Shown here in pieces: positions 33,607-46,121 of a DNA stretch of 64,000 bases. Both the position numbers and the translations under genes were made by a program. Where the stretch lies: positions 55,806 through 119,805 of the forward strand of contig JADDMT010000091.1 of assembly GCA_021401465.1 (NCBI GenBank), written 5' to 3'. The notes beneath the pieces are model-generated. The model had not been told where the DNA came from and made no database searches. It saw only the letters and a program-made list of their open reading frames with translations. This DNA comes from Teratosphaeria epicoccoides (Eukaryota > Ascomycota > Dothideomycetes > Mycosphaerellales > Teratosphaeriaceae). Numbering within the stretch: the first letter of the stretch is position 1; every line of letters starts with the position of its first letter.

Positions 33607-36600
33607 TATCTGTCTAAGGGTAGAAGGAAGTACTTAGTCGATGTTTGACCTAGAATTGTCTTATTAGGGCTCTCTAGAAGTTAGAGGTAAACACGGATCC
33701 TCGATCCGTTACTAGGTCCTATAGCATGCCGTGTAGTACTACTACCTATTTGATGAAGACATGCGCGATATCTTTAGTCTTGAAGTCTTTACGGTAAGGG
33801 ATAAACTTCCTAAACTTAGTGAATCGGTCGACTACTACTATGATCCTGTCGAAGAACTTATTAGTAGCGGGTTCTTTTGACTAAGGTAGTTTGACGATAA
33901 AGTCTATAGCAAGCGATTCCCATGGCCGTTAAGGTACCTTAAGTAGTCGTAGTAGCCTATACGGTTTATGACAGTCATACTTACTTTGTTAGTAAGTCAC
34001 ATATTAACAGACGTAGTCCTTAATTGCCTTGCTTATCCTAGGGAAGTAATATTCTTGTCAGAGAATTTGCTTCATTTTAGACACTCCTAGGTGTCCTACC
34101 TAAGGTACGTCATGTCAGAGGCGTAGTAGTTCCGATCGTAAAGACGTTAGCACATATACTAATCCTTGAAACAGAAGGATTCTGTCTTCGTCTTCCTAAT
34201 CCTCCTGTCCATTAATGTCGTCGCGGACAGCAAGTGCAGTTAGGTCGTAGACTAGCGCGTTCTTCAGGTCATCCTGAAATTCACTAGTCTATGTGACAGT
34301 CGTAGCCGCGAGTCAGTTAACTCCTAGCGTGCTATCGCTATTTTCCTAGAGAACAGCATGTTTCTCCTGCTTCACGCCCTTCATGTAGTCCGTCTAGCGG
34401 CTAAGTGCATCGGCGCGTGCGTTATCGGTCCCCTTGCGATAGACAATCTTACAGTTAAAACTAGAGAGCTTCTTACTCTACCGAACCTGTTGTTAGTTTA
34501 ACTCTTTCGTCATTATGAAGTATCGCAAGTTCTTATGGTCTGTGTAGACCGTGACCTAGTGCTTAGAACCTTCTAAGTAGACTCGCTAGGCCTTGTAGGC
34601 ATCTACTATGGCTAGAAGTTCTTTGTTGTAGACGTTGTAACAGAGTTTAGGTCTAGACAATTTCCTCGAGTAGTAGGCGACTAGCTGTAGTCGTCTACTC
34701 GGTCCTAGTTAACTTAAGCATGCCCCGAGTGCCGCGTTAGAGGCATCTGTTTTGACTATGATAGGCTTATCTAGGTCGAATACAAGTAAGATTAGCTGAT
34801 CTGTAAATTGTCGCTTGAGTTCCTTAAAGGCATTCCGTTAGGCGTCGTCCTATACGAATAGTGTATCCTTCGTTGTAAGAGTCGTAAGTAGTGCTATAAT
34901 CTTCGAATAGTTTGCTACAAATCTTCGGTAGAAGTTAGCGAATCTAAGGAAGGACTATACTTTCTTAACATTAGTTAGCATAGGCTACTCTTTTACGACC
35001 TAGACTTTCTTAGTGTCTATCTTGATTCTATTCTATGCTACTACGTAGCTAAGGAATTGTACTTCCTGCTTGTGAAACTCGCTCTTCTAAGGCTTAACCT
35101 TTAACTAGTAATCCTAGAGTTTCTAAAGTACCTTACGTACGTAAGTCCTATGCTCTTCGATCGTCCGGGAGTAGACGAGGATGTCGTCTAGGTATATAAC
35201 TACAAAGACGTCGAGGTACTCTCGTAGCACATTGTTAATAAATGCCTGCTATGTAGCTAGGGCATTTGTTAACCTAAATAGCATGACTATGTACTCATAG
35301 TGTCTAAACCTTGTTCGGAACGCGGTCTTCTTTTCTTCGCCTTCCTTAATTCGAATTCGGTTATACACTCCGGGTATGTCGAACTTCGGCAACTATATTG
35401 CTCCTTATAGGCAGTCCTGTAATTCTAAGAGCAAAGGAAGCGGATAACTATTCTTTATTATGATGTTGTTTAATCTATAGTAATCTACGCAGAGTCGCTA
35501 GTTATCTTCCCCCTTAGGCACAAACAGGATTAGATATCCGGCTAGGGACTACGACTCGCGGATAAAGCCTTTCCGGAGGTTGTCTTCTAGGTATTTCCGG
35601 AGAATCTCTAGTTTCGCCGCTAATAACAGGCAAACTAACTGCTTCGTTAGTGTCTTGCTAGGGAGTAAGGGTATCCTGTAGTCCTACTCCTAGTGTTCTA
35701 GCAGAGCTTCTTAGTTAGGTTCTTCCTCAAAAAGAGTAGCGAACTCTTTATACTCATTAGGAACTATGAATTCGACCTTGACTTCCGATTACGTTGCTTT
35801 AACCTATAGGACGTACACTTCCTGTTCTAGATCCTTGATAGCGGCTACTATCTCGCTTGAAGTCATAGCACATATTTCGATCTTGCCTAGTACATCGTGT
35901 ACTACAGGTAGAGGTATCAATCTAGAGAGTTCTAGGAACTAGATCCTCTCATTCTTCTAGTCGATATAGGGGTTAGCGTTTCTTAGCTATAGTAACCCTA
36001 CTACTACATCCGAGCCTAGTGACTCCGTGATGTCGAACTAGAGCATCTCTTAGTAGCGTCCTATCCGTAGAGGCATCATCTTAGTCTCTTCGTTAACTAC
36101 TTCTTAGTTATACATGACTAGCTTTCTATTAATTGCTTGTAGTAAGAAAGCATTCGTCTTCGCCTGTAGCTTTATCCTAGCTGTCCTGGCAAACTTAGGC
36201 GTCATGAAGATTCTAGTACATCCTGAATCTAATAAGGCCCTAGCTAGCGTCTCGTTAATGTGCACCTATACTATAAGGTTGTTTGCGTATCTGGCGCCAA
36301 TCGCGGCACATCGTTGTAGCCCTGTCTAGTCTGTCTGTAGGTCTAATTCTAGCGGACCTTGTCGTTTCCCGAATTACTGTCTTCACGGACTAGTTTAGGG
36401 ATCGTGCGGTCTCGGCTTCTTCTCTAAGCGTTACCGTTTTCTAGCCTAAGAGGTCGTTCTCGCTCTTGGCCTCGCTGTTCCTACGTGTTTCTTGCGTACT
36501 CTATCTTTAAGTGATAGACTCGGAGTCGTAGCGCTCGTAGAATCTGAATACCTTCGTAGGTTAGGTAGCCTCCCTAGGGCGTAAACTCTACCCCGAACGG

Positions 36601-38158
36601 TACAATTTCTTAGACAACTTTCTAATGCGCGTGAGGTTAAGCTACGACTAGTAGTCTCCTCCATACTAAAGCTAGTCGACGTGTTATACTCTATTCATCC
36701 ATGGGCAAGCCTAAGCCTACTAGTTCTGTATAATTCGGATAATATTAAGTCTAATGTCATGTAGCGGCATAGCCTATAGCTCTATGCTCTTGTCTTCCTC
36801 GGAATCAGGAATAACGGCTTCGACAAGCTTGTAGTTATCGTCCGAACCTTCTTCTTCTTCTTCTAGCTCCTGTTGCCTCAGGACTATCGTACTAGAAGGT
36901 GTACCCCTTAGTGCATAGATCGACTATGCCTTGTTTCGGCTAGGGTACTATCCGGAACCATCTTTATTACTCATGTGAATTTAACAATTGTCGTCATAGC
37001 ACGCAGTCTAAGTAAGTGCGGCATAGTCCGGTTCTCGAGTAGTAGTAGCCTTTTGCTTAGGTGCCGTCATTGTCGCGCGAGCCTGCTCTATCCTAGGCAG
37101 CTCTTGTCGTTGCTTCTTAGCAAAACATTCGCGGGCAAAGTGTCCTTTCTTTCTACAGTTGTAGCACTCAAGATTACTCTTGTCGAATGGCTTCTTCAGA
37201 CCATTCTAGGGAGGAGAGCCCTTCTATGGCTTTCCTTAGGGTCTATTCTTCGGACGCCCCTTAGTCGCATCTAACTCTATCGGTTAGAGACCATAGTAAT
37301 CGCTTCGCCATTTTGGTGCTAATCGTTAGACCTTATAGTTAGCCTGTGCTAGCTTGCGATTTCTATGTTGTCGTTCTTGCTGTCGTTCCTAGATGCGATT
37401 ATCGATTCTAATCGCGAGATCGCTCATTTCCTTAAATGTCATTAGCTGATCTCCTCAGGCAATTTTGTCTTTAACCGTCTCCTTTAGTCCCTAGTAGAAC
37501 TAAGCGGCTAAAGCATTATCATTCTAGTCGACTTGAGCAGAGAGGGTCTAAAAGTCCGCGCGGTACTTAATAGCGGAACCCTTCTGCTAGATTCCTAGGA
37601 GAGCTCTCTTGGCCTCTTGTTACTCATTACCGAGCCTAAAAGCTTCGCGTAATGCCTTAAACAAAGACTTGTCTAAGTTAAGAATCTCCCTAGTTGTCGT
37701 CTTCCTAGCTTCGACGTTACTAACATGATCTAGATAATCTGTTAGATAAGGCTAGATAAACTCGAACGCTAGTCCCTTTAGGTAAGAGACAATGTACATC
37801 ATTCGCTTATGATATGTCGTAAACTATTCTGTATCTATGTTAAATGCTAACTAGCATTATAGGATAAACATCTCGACTTAAGATCGTTGTCCTGTGAACT
37901 CTGTAGGGCTTCCTATCTTGAAGCCGTTATTGCCATGTCTATTCCCGGTAGTTAAACCTGCGACAGATGCTAGAGCTATCTCGCTAAGGTCAATGAATTC
38001 GAGCTACTACGTAATTTAAGGTATAGCGGCAACTTGTTCTTATAGTATTAGTTAACTGTCGCTAGAAGTTAAACTAATAGTTAAAGAACTACTTGATATA
38101 GGCGTATGTTAAGCGCTTAACGAGTCCCCTGATGCTTCCTTAGAAGTAGTGCTCAAAA
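33607..38158 (-). pseudogene. gag, protease, RT, RNase H and integrase N-part of A2, mutated
   Basis: Read from right to left. Gag begins near 38130. A well-kept CCHC zinc knuckle lies at about 37130-37175 (CYNCRKKGHFAREC). The protease active site ALLDSG is near 36220. RT has the YLDDI box at about 35180-35194, followed by RNase H (IIVKTDASNAALGA) near 34740, and the integrase starts left of about 34400. A remarkably large part of the coding sequence is readable between stops, so this copy is a good basis for recognising the family. It is not functional. Confidence 0.8.
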
Positions 38159-38634
38159 TGTCATAAGGGTAGGTGCTAATAGTAGGAAGGTAACTAGGTG
38201 TTAGACTTGTAGAGCTATGAAGAATATCGATAATAGCAGTTAACCTTGTAACTAACTCTCCTCTAAGCAAGAGAGGATTAAATTAAGATTAAGCACAAAG
38301 CTCCTAACTGCCTGTCCTAAAGCTATCCCTATATACTAGAGAGACAGAGCAGCTCTGTTAGATCTGTTAACAGACCTAATAGATCTATGTCTGTAGATCT
38401 GTAGACTAACCATATAGATCCGAGAGTCTGTTATCCTGTGACAGATCCTTTCTCCCCTACAGGCCTATAGATCTGTAGACTAACCCTACAGATCCGAGGA
38501 TCTGTCCTCACGTGACAGATCCTTTCTCCTATGACTATGCTTATAACTCATAGTACTCCTATAACTATACTATGACTTATAGTACTTAGGACCCTCATGA
38601 TCCTGTAACTCATAGTACTCCTGACACTCATGAC
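38159..38634 (-). repeat. LTR of family A (5' LTR of A2)
   Basis: 476 bp, TGTCATAAGG to CTCATGACA in plus orientation. It has one more AGATCC-type unit than the 443-bp partner LTR, so the length difference lies in the internal palindrome array. Confidence 0.85.
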
Positions 38635-38704
38635 ACCTGTACCCTATACGTTCCGCGTGTATTACTCGGTAAGGCTAGGGACATCCTCATTAGAGGAGGG
38701 GCAG

Positions 38705-39064
38705 TAATACGGTTAATACTAGGGGGCTATTAGAGCCGCATAGGTTCTAATGCCCGCCCTTAGCATGTAGTGACCCTGCTACATATAGCAAGGGGGTCCT
38801 TCGTACATATGTTGGCTTGTATGTCGTCCAAGTAGGATTAGTAGTCGACGTAGGATAACCCTACGTCGCTGACCCTACGGTACCCCTGCGGGGTTAGGCT
38901 TAGACATGCTTTCCCTAATTAAGGAGCGTTAGGGGTTATAAGCACCCTTAGTGCTACCTCTGCAATAAGCAGAAAGTAGCGCTGTCTTATACCTACTAAA
39001 AGGTCGGATTACTCCGTCACACTACGAGATATTTTCATATCATATAGCATGTACATCTATATTA
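38705..39064 (+). repeat. LTR of family C (3' LTR of C2)
   Basis: 360 bp, TAATACGG (from TGATACGG) to CTATATTA, preceded by the polypurine tract gaggaggggcag and followed by the ATGTA duplication at 39065-39069. Confidence 0.9.
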
Positions 39065-42000
39065 ATGTAATAGTCATGGCTACAAGTTAGTTAACTCCTA
39101 GCGTGCTATCGCTATTTTCCTAGAGAACGGCGTGTTTCTCCTGCTTCATGCCTTTCATGTAGTCAGTCTAGCGGCTAAGTGCATCGGCGCGTGCGTTATC
39201 GGACCCCTTGTAATAGACGATCTTGCAGTTAAAACTAGAGAGTTCCTTACTCTACTAAACTTGTCGTCAGTTTAACTCTTTTGTCGTTATGAAGTATCGC
39301 AAGTTCTTATAGCCTGTATAGACCGTGACTTAGTGCTTAGAACCTTCTAAGTAGACTCGCTAGGCCTTATAGGCGTCTACTATAGCTAGAAGTTCTTTGT
39401 TTTAGACGTCGTAACGGAGTTTAGGTCTAGACAGCTTTCTCGAGTAGTAGGCAACTAGCTGTAGTCATGTACTTGGTCCTAGTTAACTTAAGCATGCCCT
39501 AAGTGCTACGTCGGAGGCATCTGTTTCGACTGTAATAGGCTTATTAGGGTCGAAAACAAGTAAGACTAGCTAATCTATAAATCGTTGCTTGAGTTCCTTA
39601 AAGGCATTCTGTTAGGCGTCGTCCTAAACAAATAGTGTATCCTTCGTAGTAAGCGTCGTAAGTAGTGCCGTAATCTTCGAATAGTTTGCTACAAATCTTC
39701 GGTAGAAGTTAGCAAATCTAAGGAAGGACTATACTTCCTTAACATTAGTTAGCGTAGGCTACTCTTTTACGACCTAGACTTTCTTAGTGTCTATCTTGAT
39801 TCTATTCCACGCTACTACGTAGCCGAGGAATTAGACTTCCTGCTTGTGAAACTCCCTCTTCTAAGGCTTAACCTTTAGCTTGTAATCCTGGAGTTTCTAA
39901 AGTACCTTACGTACATGAGTCCTATGTTCTTCGATCGTTCGTGAGTAGACAAGGATGTCGTCTAAGTATATAACTACAAAGACGTCAAGGTACTCTTGTA
40001 GCACATTGTTAATAAATGCCTGCCATGTAGCCAGGGCGTTTGTCAACCTAACTAGCATGACTATATACTTGTAGTATCCGAACCTAGTTTAGAACGTAGT
40101 CTTCTATTCTTCGCCTTCCTTAATTTGAATTTGGTTGTACGCTCCTAGTATGTCGAACTTCGAGAACTATACTACTCCTTGTAGGCAATCCTGTAATTCC
40201 GAGAGCAAAGGAAGTAGATAACTATTCTTTATTATAATGTCGTTTAATCTACGATAATCTACGCAGAGTTACTAGTTATCTTCCCCCTTAGGAACAAACA
40301 GGATTAGATATCCTGCTAGGGACTACAACTTACGGATGAAGCCCTTCTAGAGGTTGTCTTCAAGGTATTTCCGGAGAATCTCTAGTTTCGCCGCTAATAA
40401 TAGGTGAACTAGTTGCTTCGTTAGTGTCTTGCTAGGGAATAAGGGTATCCCGTGATCCTACTCCTAGTGTTCTAGCAGAGCTTCTTAGTCAGGTTCTTCC
40501 TTAAAAAGAGTAGCGAACTCTTTATACTCGTCAGGAACTATGAATTCGACCTTGACTTCAGATTACATTGCTTTAACCTATAGGACGTGTACTTCCTGTT
40601 CTAGATTATCGATAGCGGCGACTATCTTATTTGAAGTCATAGCACAGATTTCGATCTTGCCTAGTACGTCGTGTACTATAGGTAGAGGTATCGATCTCGA
40701 GAGTTCTAGGAACTAGATCCTCTCATTCTTCTAGTCGAGGTAGGGGTTAGCGTTTCTTAGCCATAGTAGCCCTAGTACTACATCCGAGCCTAGTGACTCC
40801 ATGATGTCAAACTAGATCATCTCTTAGTAGCGTCCTATCTGTAGAGGTATCATCTTAGTCTCTTTGTCAACTATTCCTTAGTTGTACGTGACTAGCTTTC
40901 TATTAATCGCTTGTAGCGAGAAAGCATTTGTCTTCGCCTATGGCTTTATCCTAGCTATCCTGGCAAACTTAGGCGTCATGAAGATTCTAGTGCATCCTGA
41001 ATCTATTAAGGCCTAGGCTAGTGTCTCGTTAATGTGCACCTATACTCTAAGGTTGTCCGCGTATCTAGCGCTAACCGCGGCACATCGTTATAGCCCTGTC
41101 TAGTCTGTCTGTAGGTCTAATTCTAGTAGACCTTGTCGTTTCCCAAATAGCTGTTTTCTCGAACTAAGTCGGGTATCATGCAGTCTCGGCTTCTTCTTCG
41201 AGCGTTACTACTAACTAGCCTAAGAGGTTGTACTTGCTCTTAGCCTTGTTGTTCCCGTACGTTTCTTACGTACTCCATTTTCAAGTAGCTAACCTAGAGT
41301 CATAACGTTCGTGGAACCTAGATACATTTGTAGGTAAGGTAGCCTCCTTAGGGCGTAAACTCTACCCTAAACGGTACTATTTCTTAGACAGTTTTCTGAT
41401 ACGCGTGAGGTTAAGCTATAACCGGTAGTCCTCTTAGGTGTCGTCGCATGCAGTCGGCTAGTTTGTTATATCAAAGCTAGTCGACGTGTTATACTCCATT
41501 AATCTATGGGCAAGACTAAGCCTACTAGTTCTATATGATTCGGATAATATCGAGTCTGATGTCATGCAGCGGCATGGCCTATCTCTCTATGCTCTCGTCT
41601 TCCTCGGAATTAGGAATGACAGCTTTAACAAGCTCATAGTTGTCGTCCGAACCTTCTTCTTCTTCTAGCTCCTAATACCTTAGGACTATTGCACGAGAAG
41701 GTGTAACCCTTAGCGCGCAGATAGATTGCGCCTTGTTGCAGCTAGGGTACTATCCGGAACCATCTTTATTACTCATGTGAATTCGACAATCGTCGTTATA
41801 GCATATAGTCTAAGTAAGTGAGGCATAGTCTAGTTCTCGAGTAGTGGCAGCCTTTTGCTTAGGTGCCGTTGTTGTCGCGCGAGCCTGTTCTATCCTAGGC
41901 AGTTCCTGTCGTTACTTCTTAGCAAAACATTCGCAGGCAAAATGTCCTTTCTTTCCATAGTTGTAGCACTCGAGGTTACTCTTGTCGAATGGCTTCTTTA

Positions 42001-43365
42001 GACCATTCTAGGTAGGAGAGCCCTTCCGTGGCTTTCCTTACGGTCCGCTCTTTAGGCGCCCCTTAGTTGCATCTAACTCTATCGGTTAGAGACTATAGAA
42101 ATCGCTTCGCTATTTCGGTGCTAATCGTTAGACCTTATAGTTAGCTTACGCTAGCCTGCGATTTCTATGTTGTCGTTCCTACTGTTATTCCTAGATGCGA
42201 TTATCAATTCTAATCGCAAGATCGCTCATTTCCTTGAATGTCGTTAGCTAATCTCCTCAGGCAATTTCGTCTTTAACTGTCTCCTTTAGTCCCTAGTAGA
42301 ACTAAGCGGCTAAAGCATTATCATTCTAGTCGACTTGAGCAGATAGGGTCTAAAAGTCCGCGCGGTACTTGATAGCAGAACCCTTCTGCTAGATTCCTAG
42401 GAGAGCTCTCTCGGCCTCTTATTACTCATTACTAAGCCTAAAAGCTTCGCATAACGCCTTAAACAAAGACTTGTCTAAGTTAAGAATCTCCCTTGTTGTC
42501 ATCTTCCTAGCTTCGACGTTACTAACGTGATCTAGATAATCTGTTAGATGAGGCTAGATGAACTCGAACGCTAGTCCCTTCAGGTAAGAGACGATATGCA
42601 TTATTCGCTTATGATGCGTCGTAAACTATTCCGTATCTATGTTTAATGCTAACTAGCATTACAGGATAAACATCTCGACTTAAGATCATTGTCCTGTAAA
42701 CTCTATAGGGCTTCCTATCTTGAAGCTGTTATTGCTATGTCTATTCCCGGTAGTTTAACCTGCGACAGATGCTAGAGCTATCTCGCTAAGGTGAATGGAT
42801 TCGAGCTACTAAGTAATTTGAGGTATAGTAGCAACTTGTTCTCGTAGTGTCAGTTAACTGTTGTCGCTAGAAGTTAAACTAACAGCTAAAGAACTACTTG
42901 ACATAGGCGTATGTCAAGCGCTCGACGAGTCCCCTGATACTTCCTTGAAAGTAGTGCTCAAAATGTCATAAAGGTAGGTACTAATAGCAGGAAGGGGATC
43001 AGGTGTTAGACTTGCAGAGCTGTGAAGAATATTAACTCTAGCAATTAACCTTGTAACTAACTCTCCTCTAAGCAAGAGAGGATTAAATTGAGATTAAGCA
43101 CGAAGCTCCTAACTGCCTGTCCTGAAGCTATCCCTATATACTAGAGAGACAGGGCAGCTCTGTTAGATCTGTAGACTAACCCTACAGATCCTAGGGTCTA
43201 TTCCTATGTAATAGATCCTTCCTCCTATGTAGGCCTATAGATCTATAGACTAACCCCACAGATCTAGGGATATGTCCTCTCGTGACAGATCCTTTCTTCT
43301 ACACCTGTGCTATGCCTTAGGCCCTAGTGCTCTGACTTAGCCTATAGTGCTCGTGACTTATGACA
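39065..43365 (-). mobile_element. Ty3/gypsy chromovirus A, outer copy, 5' part (A3)
   Basis: Continues A1 after the C2 insertion. It carries RNase H, RT (YLDDI at about 39950-39977), protease (about 40970), gag with zinc knuckle (about 41935-41980) and 5' LTR, all on the minus strand and all with many TAG codons. Its right edge abuts a truncated Harbinger copy. Confidence 0.85.
42964..43365 (-). repeat. LTR of family A (5' LTR of the outer copy)
   Basis: About 402 bp, starting TGTCATAAAGG, with fewer palindrome units than its partner. The right end is taken at TTATGACA; a second possible end (CTATGACA) lies 9 bp further. Confidence 0.7.
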
Positions 43366-43429
43366 TCTATGACAGAGGTGCTTAAGGTAATAGTGCCTTT
43401 ACACAGGTAGCTTGTCAAACTAGCGGTTA

Positions 43430-43950
43430 CATCGGACGTTTAAGAGCTTGTAGTAAAGGACGAGATTAGCGTAAAAGATAAGAGGGAGGGTAAATACTAG
43501 CCGTGGTTTCAAGGAGTAGTTAGCGCTCTTAATAGCTCGCATATCTACGCCTATGTCAAGTCAGGAGATTAAGCGCCATACTGTAATCGTAAGGGGTTCC
43601 TGTTAATTAACGTGTTAGTAGTAGTTAATCACAAAAGGCGCTTTACCTTTGTATACCCTAGGTAGGAAGGATCTGCTCATGACAGTTATGTGTTAGTAGC
43701 TACTAAGTCGTTAACAACAGACAGGCTACAGGTACTAGTTAGATGCTATTATCTAGCGGATGCTAGCTATACTAACTCCGCCATGACTTTAGTTCCCTAT
43801 AGGGGTGTTAGGTATTACTTGAAGGAGCAGTTTAGCGCAAAGGACATGCTGCAGACGCCTAAGGAGCTCTTTAACCTTTGTTACTCATCGCTTTGCAATG
43901 TTATAGAGTACTACTTTAGTATCTTTAAAACCCGCTTTAGGATCTTCTAA
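43430..43950 (+). pseudogene. Harbinger transposase (DDE_4 type), best-preserved copy
   Basis: Plus-strand frame with only a few stops; from 43690 to 43950 it is fully open. Recognisable blocks in order: SSHIYAYV, RKGFLLINVLVVV, EGSAHDSYVL, YYLADASYTN, PYRGVRYYLKEQ, KELFNLCYSSLCNVIEYYF, and a final TRFRIF. The aspartates in HDS and LAD and the glutamate in VIE fit the DDE catalytic triad arrangement of HARBI1-like enzymes. The N-terminal part is lost by truncation, so it is a remnant. Confidence 0.8.
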
Positions 43951-44499
43951 ACTACGCCTTTGCTATACAATATAAAGGACCTTAATTAACTAGTATATGC
44001 CTGTACTACTCTTCACAACTTCCTAACTAACACGTGCTTAGTTGCAGACGAGCGTGAGTACATAGTTCCCTTCGAGTATAATGCCTATAAATACTATAAG
44101 GGCACTTGACGCGGTATGTTAATAGACAAGCACAAGATGCTTAAGGCGTAGCGGCAAGCTCTTGTTAGCGGCTCCACGATAGTTGAAAAGCGTGAGATTA
44201 TTACAGAAGATATGTAGTCTACATACCTAAGGTATAAGAGCTAATCGCATATAGCAGATTTTAATAGGTAATAAGGTGTACGTTATGTTACTTAATTAGT
44301 ACGGTGTTGTAGGTAACAAGCAAGGTGTTATAGGAGTTGTTTCCTGCGGCAAGGCAATTAGGAGAAAGGGAGAATGTAGTAGGAGTATAGGACATAGGCA
44401 TGTGCCTACGCATAGATGTTTTTTGTATGTAATTTTAGATATTTTCTAGGCATTCTACATTCCATGCCTGCTAAGCTAACAATGCGTTCATCGCATAGT

Positions 44500-45700
44500 T
44501 CCAGACCCCTTATTATCGATATTCCGGAACCTACTGTCTAGCTAGTAACGCCTCAAGTACACTACCCTCCCCTCCCTACCCCCTTAATTACCTCTGACTC
44601 GATTTACCTTAGTCCTATCAACGTCGAAGCTGTGATCTAGCGCGTGCACATGAGCTTCTTAATAGCAAGCGGAGCCTTAAGCTACATCTTAGCTTTTGCT
44701 TTGTTTATTAGAGCATCTATAATAATAGCTACTTTATCTAGTATAAGGTCAAATTCGCTGCTATAAAAGAGGACGTCTACGGCGCGGCTTATACTACTCT
44801 CTAGCATTGCTAGCATTAGTAGCAGCTCTAGCAGCGGCGGCATGATAGTATTAGCATTAAAGGCTTATATAGTCTCACGTAACTCTACTAGTTATAACAC
44901 TACCGCCTTATACTTTGAGATCTTTCTACTAGGCCTTGTCGACAGGCTCGAATCTAATTGCTCTATATGCGTAGAAGGACTAGAGGAGGTATTACTACTA
45001 ATATCTACTACTAAAAGGCCCTCTGCGTTTACTCTAGTAGCTAACGTACCCTTAAATAGCTCCCTAAGCGCATCCGCTATATAGAGTAGCGTCTTTGCGA
45101 ACTTCTTTGCGTCCTTATACGTCTTAAAGTAACGCCTTATCACGTCCTCAGGAGTAGTAGGACACCTAGTATCCTCATTAATGCTCTAACTAGATTGCCT
45201 GTTAAGATTAGTCTACTTACGCTAGTCATGCTTAAGATTACTAATCTTTGTCTTTAGCTTATTAATAGTAAGCGCCTTTGCTATGTCCAGATCTTCGCAC
45301 GCTACCTTTACCTCTAACAACGCCCTCTGTAGCGCCTGTGGCTTATATGAGTTATCTAGACGCTTGCTAGCCAAGATTAAATCTTGTAATGACTTCACTA
45401 ACTCATCTTCTATTACCTTAGTCTACTAGACAATAACTTTCTTGTCTTTATCCTTCTTAATACTACCTTCTTCTGATTCTTTAGTTATAGGAAGAACTAG
45501 AGATGTCTTACGCACTACTAGCGTTAACGTCCGCGACTACTTCATAATCTTTGTAGCTAGCATCTTGTCTTTATCTACCTTCTTTTGAATGCACTTTAGC
45601 TTTAACACGACTGTTGCTAGACTCGGAGATGCAGTAACTCGATTAGCTGTAGCTGTAGTAGTAACACTAGCCTGTACTAGCGTAGATTATAGCTAAGAGA
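44500..45700 (-). pseudogene. Second ORF of Harbinger H2, mutated
   Basis: Homologous to 3535-4700 of H1; the open part 45143-44892 begins MIRRYFKTYKDAKKFAKTLL. Lys-rich and acidic segments alternate. The function is inferred only from the usual Harbinger gene pair. Confidence 0.5.
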
Positions 45701-46121
45701 GTATAGTAATTGATTAATTAGTAGCTATTACTAAGGGCAAAGCTCCTTGTAACAGATTAGATAGCAATTCATTACTAGCCTGCAACTAAGGATCTAGGAG
45801 CGCATGCTTAGCTAGCGTAGTGCTACTACTATATAGCGATTAATAGAAAGGAAGAGTCTGCGAGCGCTAGCTAGCCACGCTAGCGTTAATATTGATTGTC
45901 GGATAAGCTATAGTTAATAGTATGATAGTATTAAATCAATAATCCTACTACTAACAACACTAGCTAAAGTCAAGATCGTAATTCTTGGCGCGCCTTAGCA
46001 TTAACTAAGCACACCGCGATTACAACTACAACTAGAATTGCTAGTAATAGCTATAAAGGCGCTAATTACAATTGCGCTGCCGCAATTGACGACCGCAATT
46101 AAGGCAACTGAAAGGGCCCTA

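Larger units (their letters stand above)
25410..38634 (-). mobile_element. Ty3/gypsy chromovirus A2, interrupted by B
   Basis: Two LTRs (25410-25852 and 38159-38634) enclose the full set of family A genes on the minus strand plus the antisense ORF on the plus strand. Element B (27309-33601) is inserted in the integrase region. No target duplication is found at the outer edges: left flank cgagaa, right flank cctgt. The two flanks are also from different parts of C2 (gag, and a point 70 bp before the 3' LTR). Confidence 0.85.
16653..39064 (+). mobile_element. Ty3/gypsy chromovirus C2, forward, nested host of C1 and A2
   Basis: C2 is bounded by two 360-bp LTRs and an ATGTA duplication. Its own surviving sequence is small: 5' LTR, leader (17013-17177, resuming near 24661-24790), a gag fragment (about 24795-25409), a 70-bp piece with the polypurine tract (38635-38704) and the 3' LTR. 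The pol and antisense ORF are missing. C1 is inserted inverted in its leader and A2 lies in the gag. Confidence 0.8.
43378..46119 (+). mobile_element. PIF/Harbinger transposon H2, left end truncated
   Basis: Inverted relative to H1 and ending GCAACTGAAAGGGCCC at 46119, with TAA following. Compared with H1, about 700 bp including the left terminus are missing at the junction with the A LTR. It contains the transposase on the plus strand and the accessory ORF on the minus strand (about 45700-44500). Confidence 0.8.
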
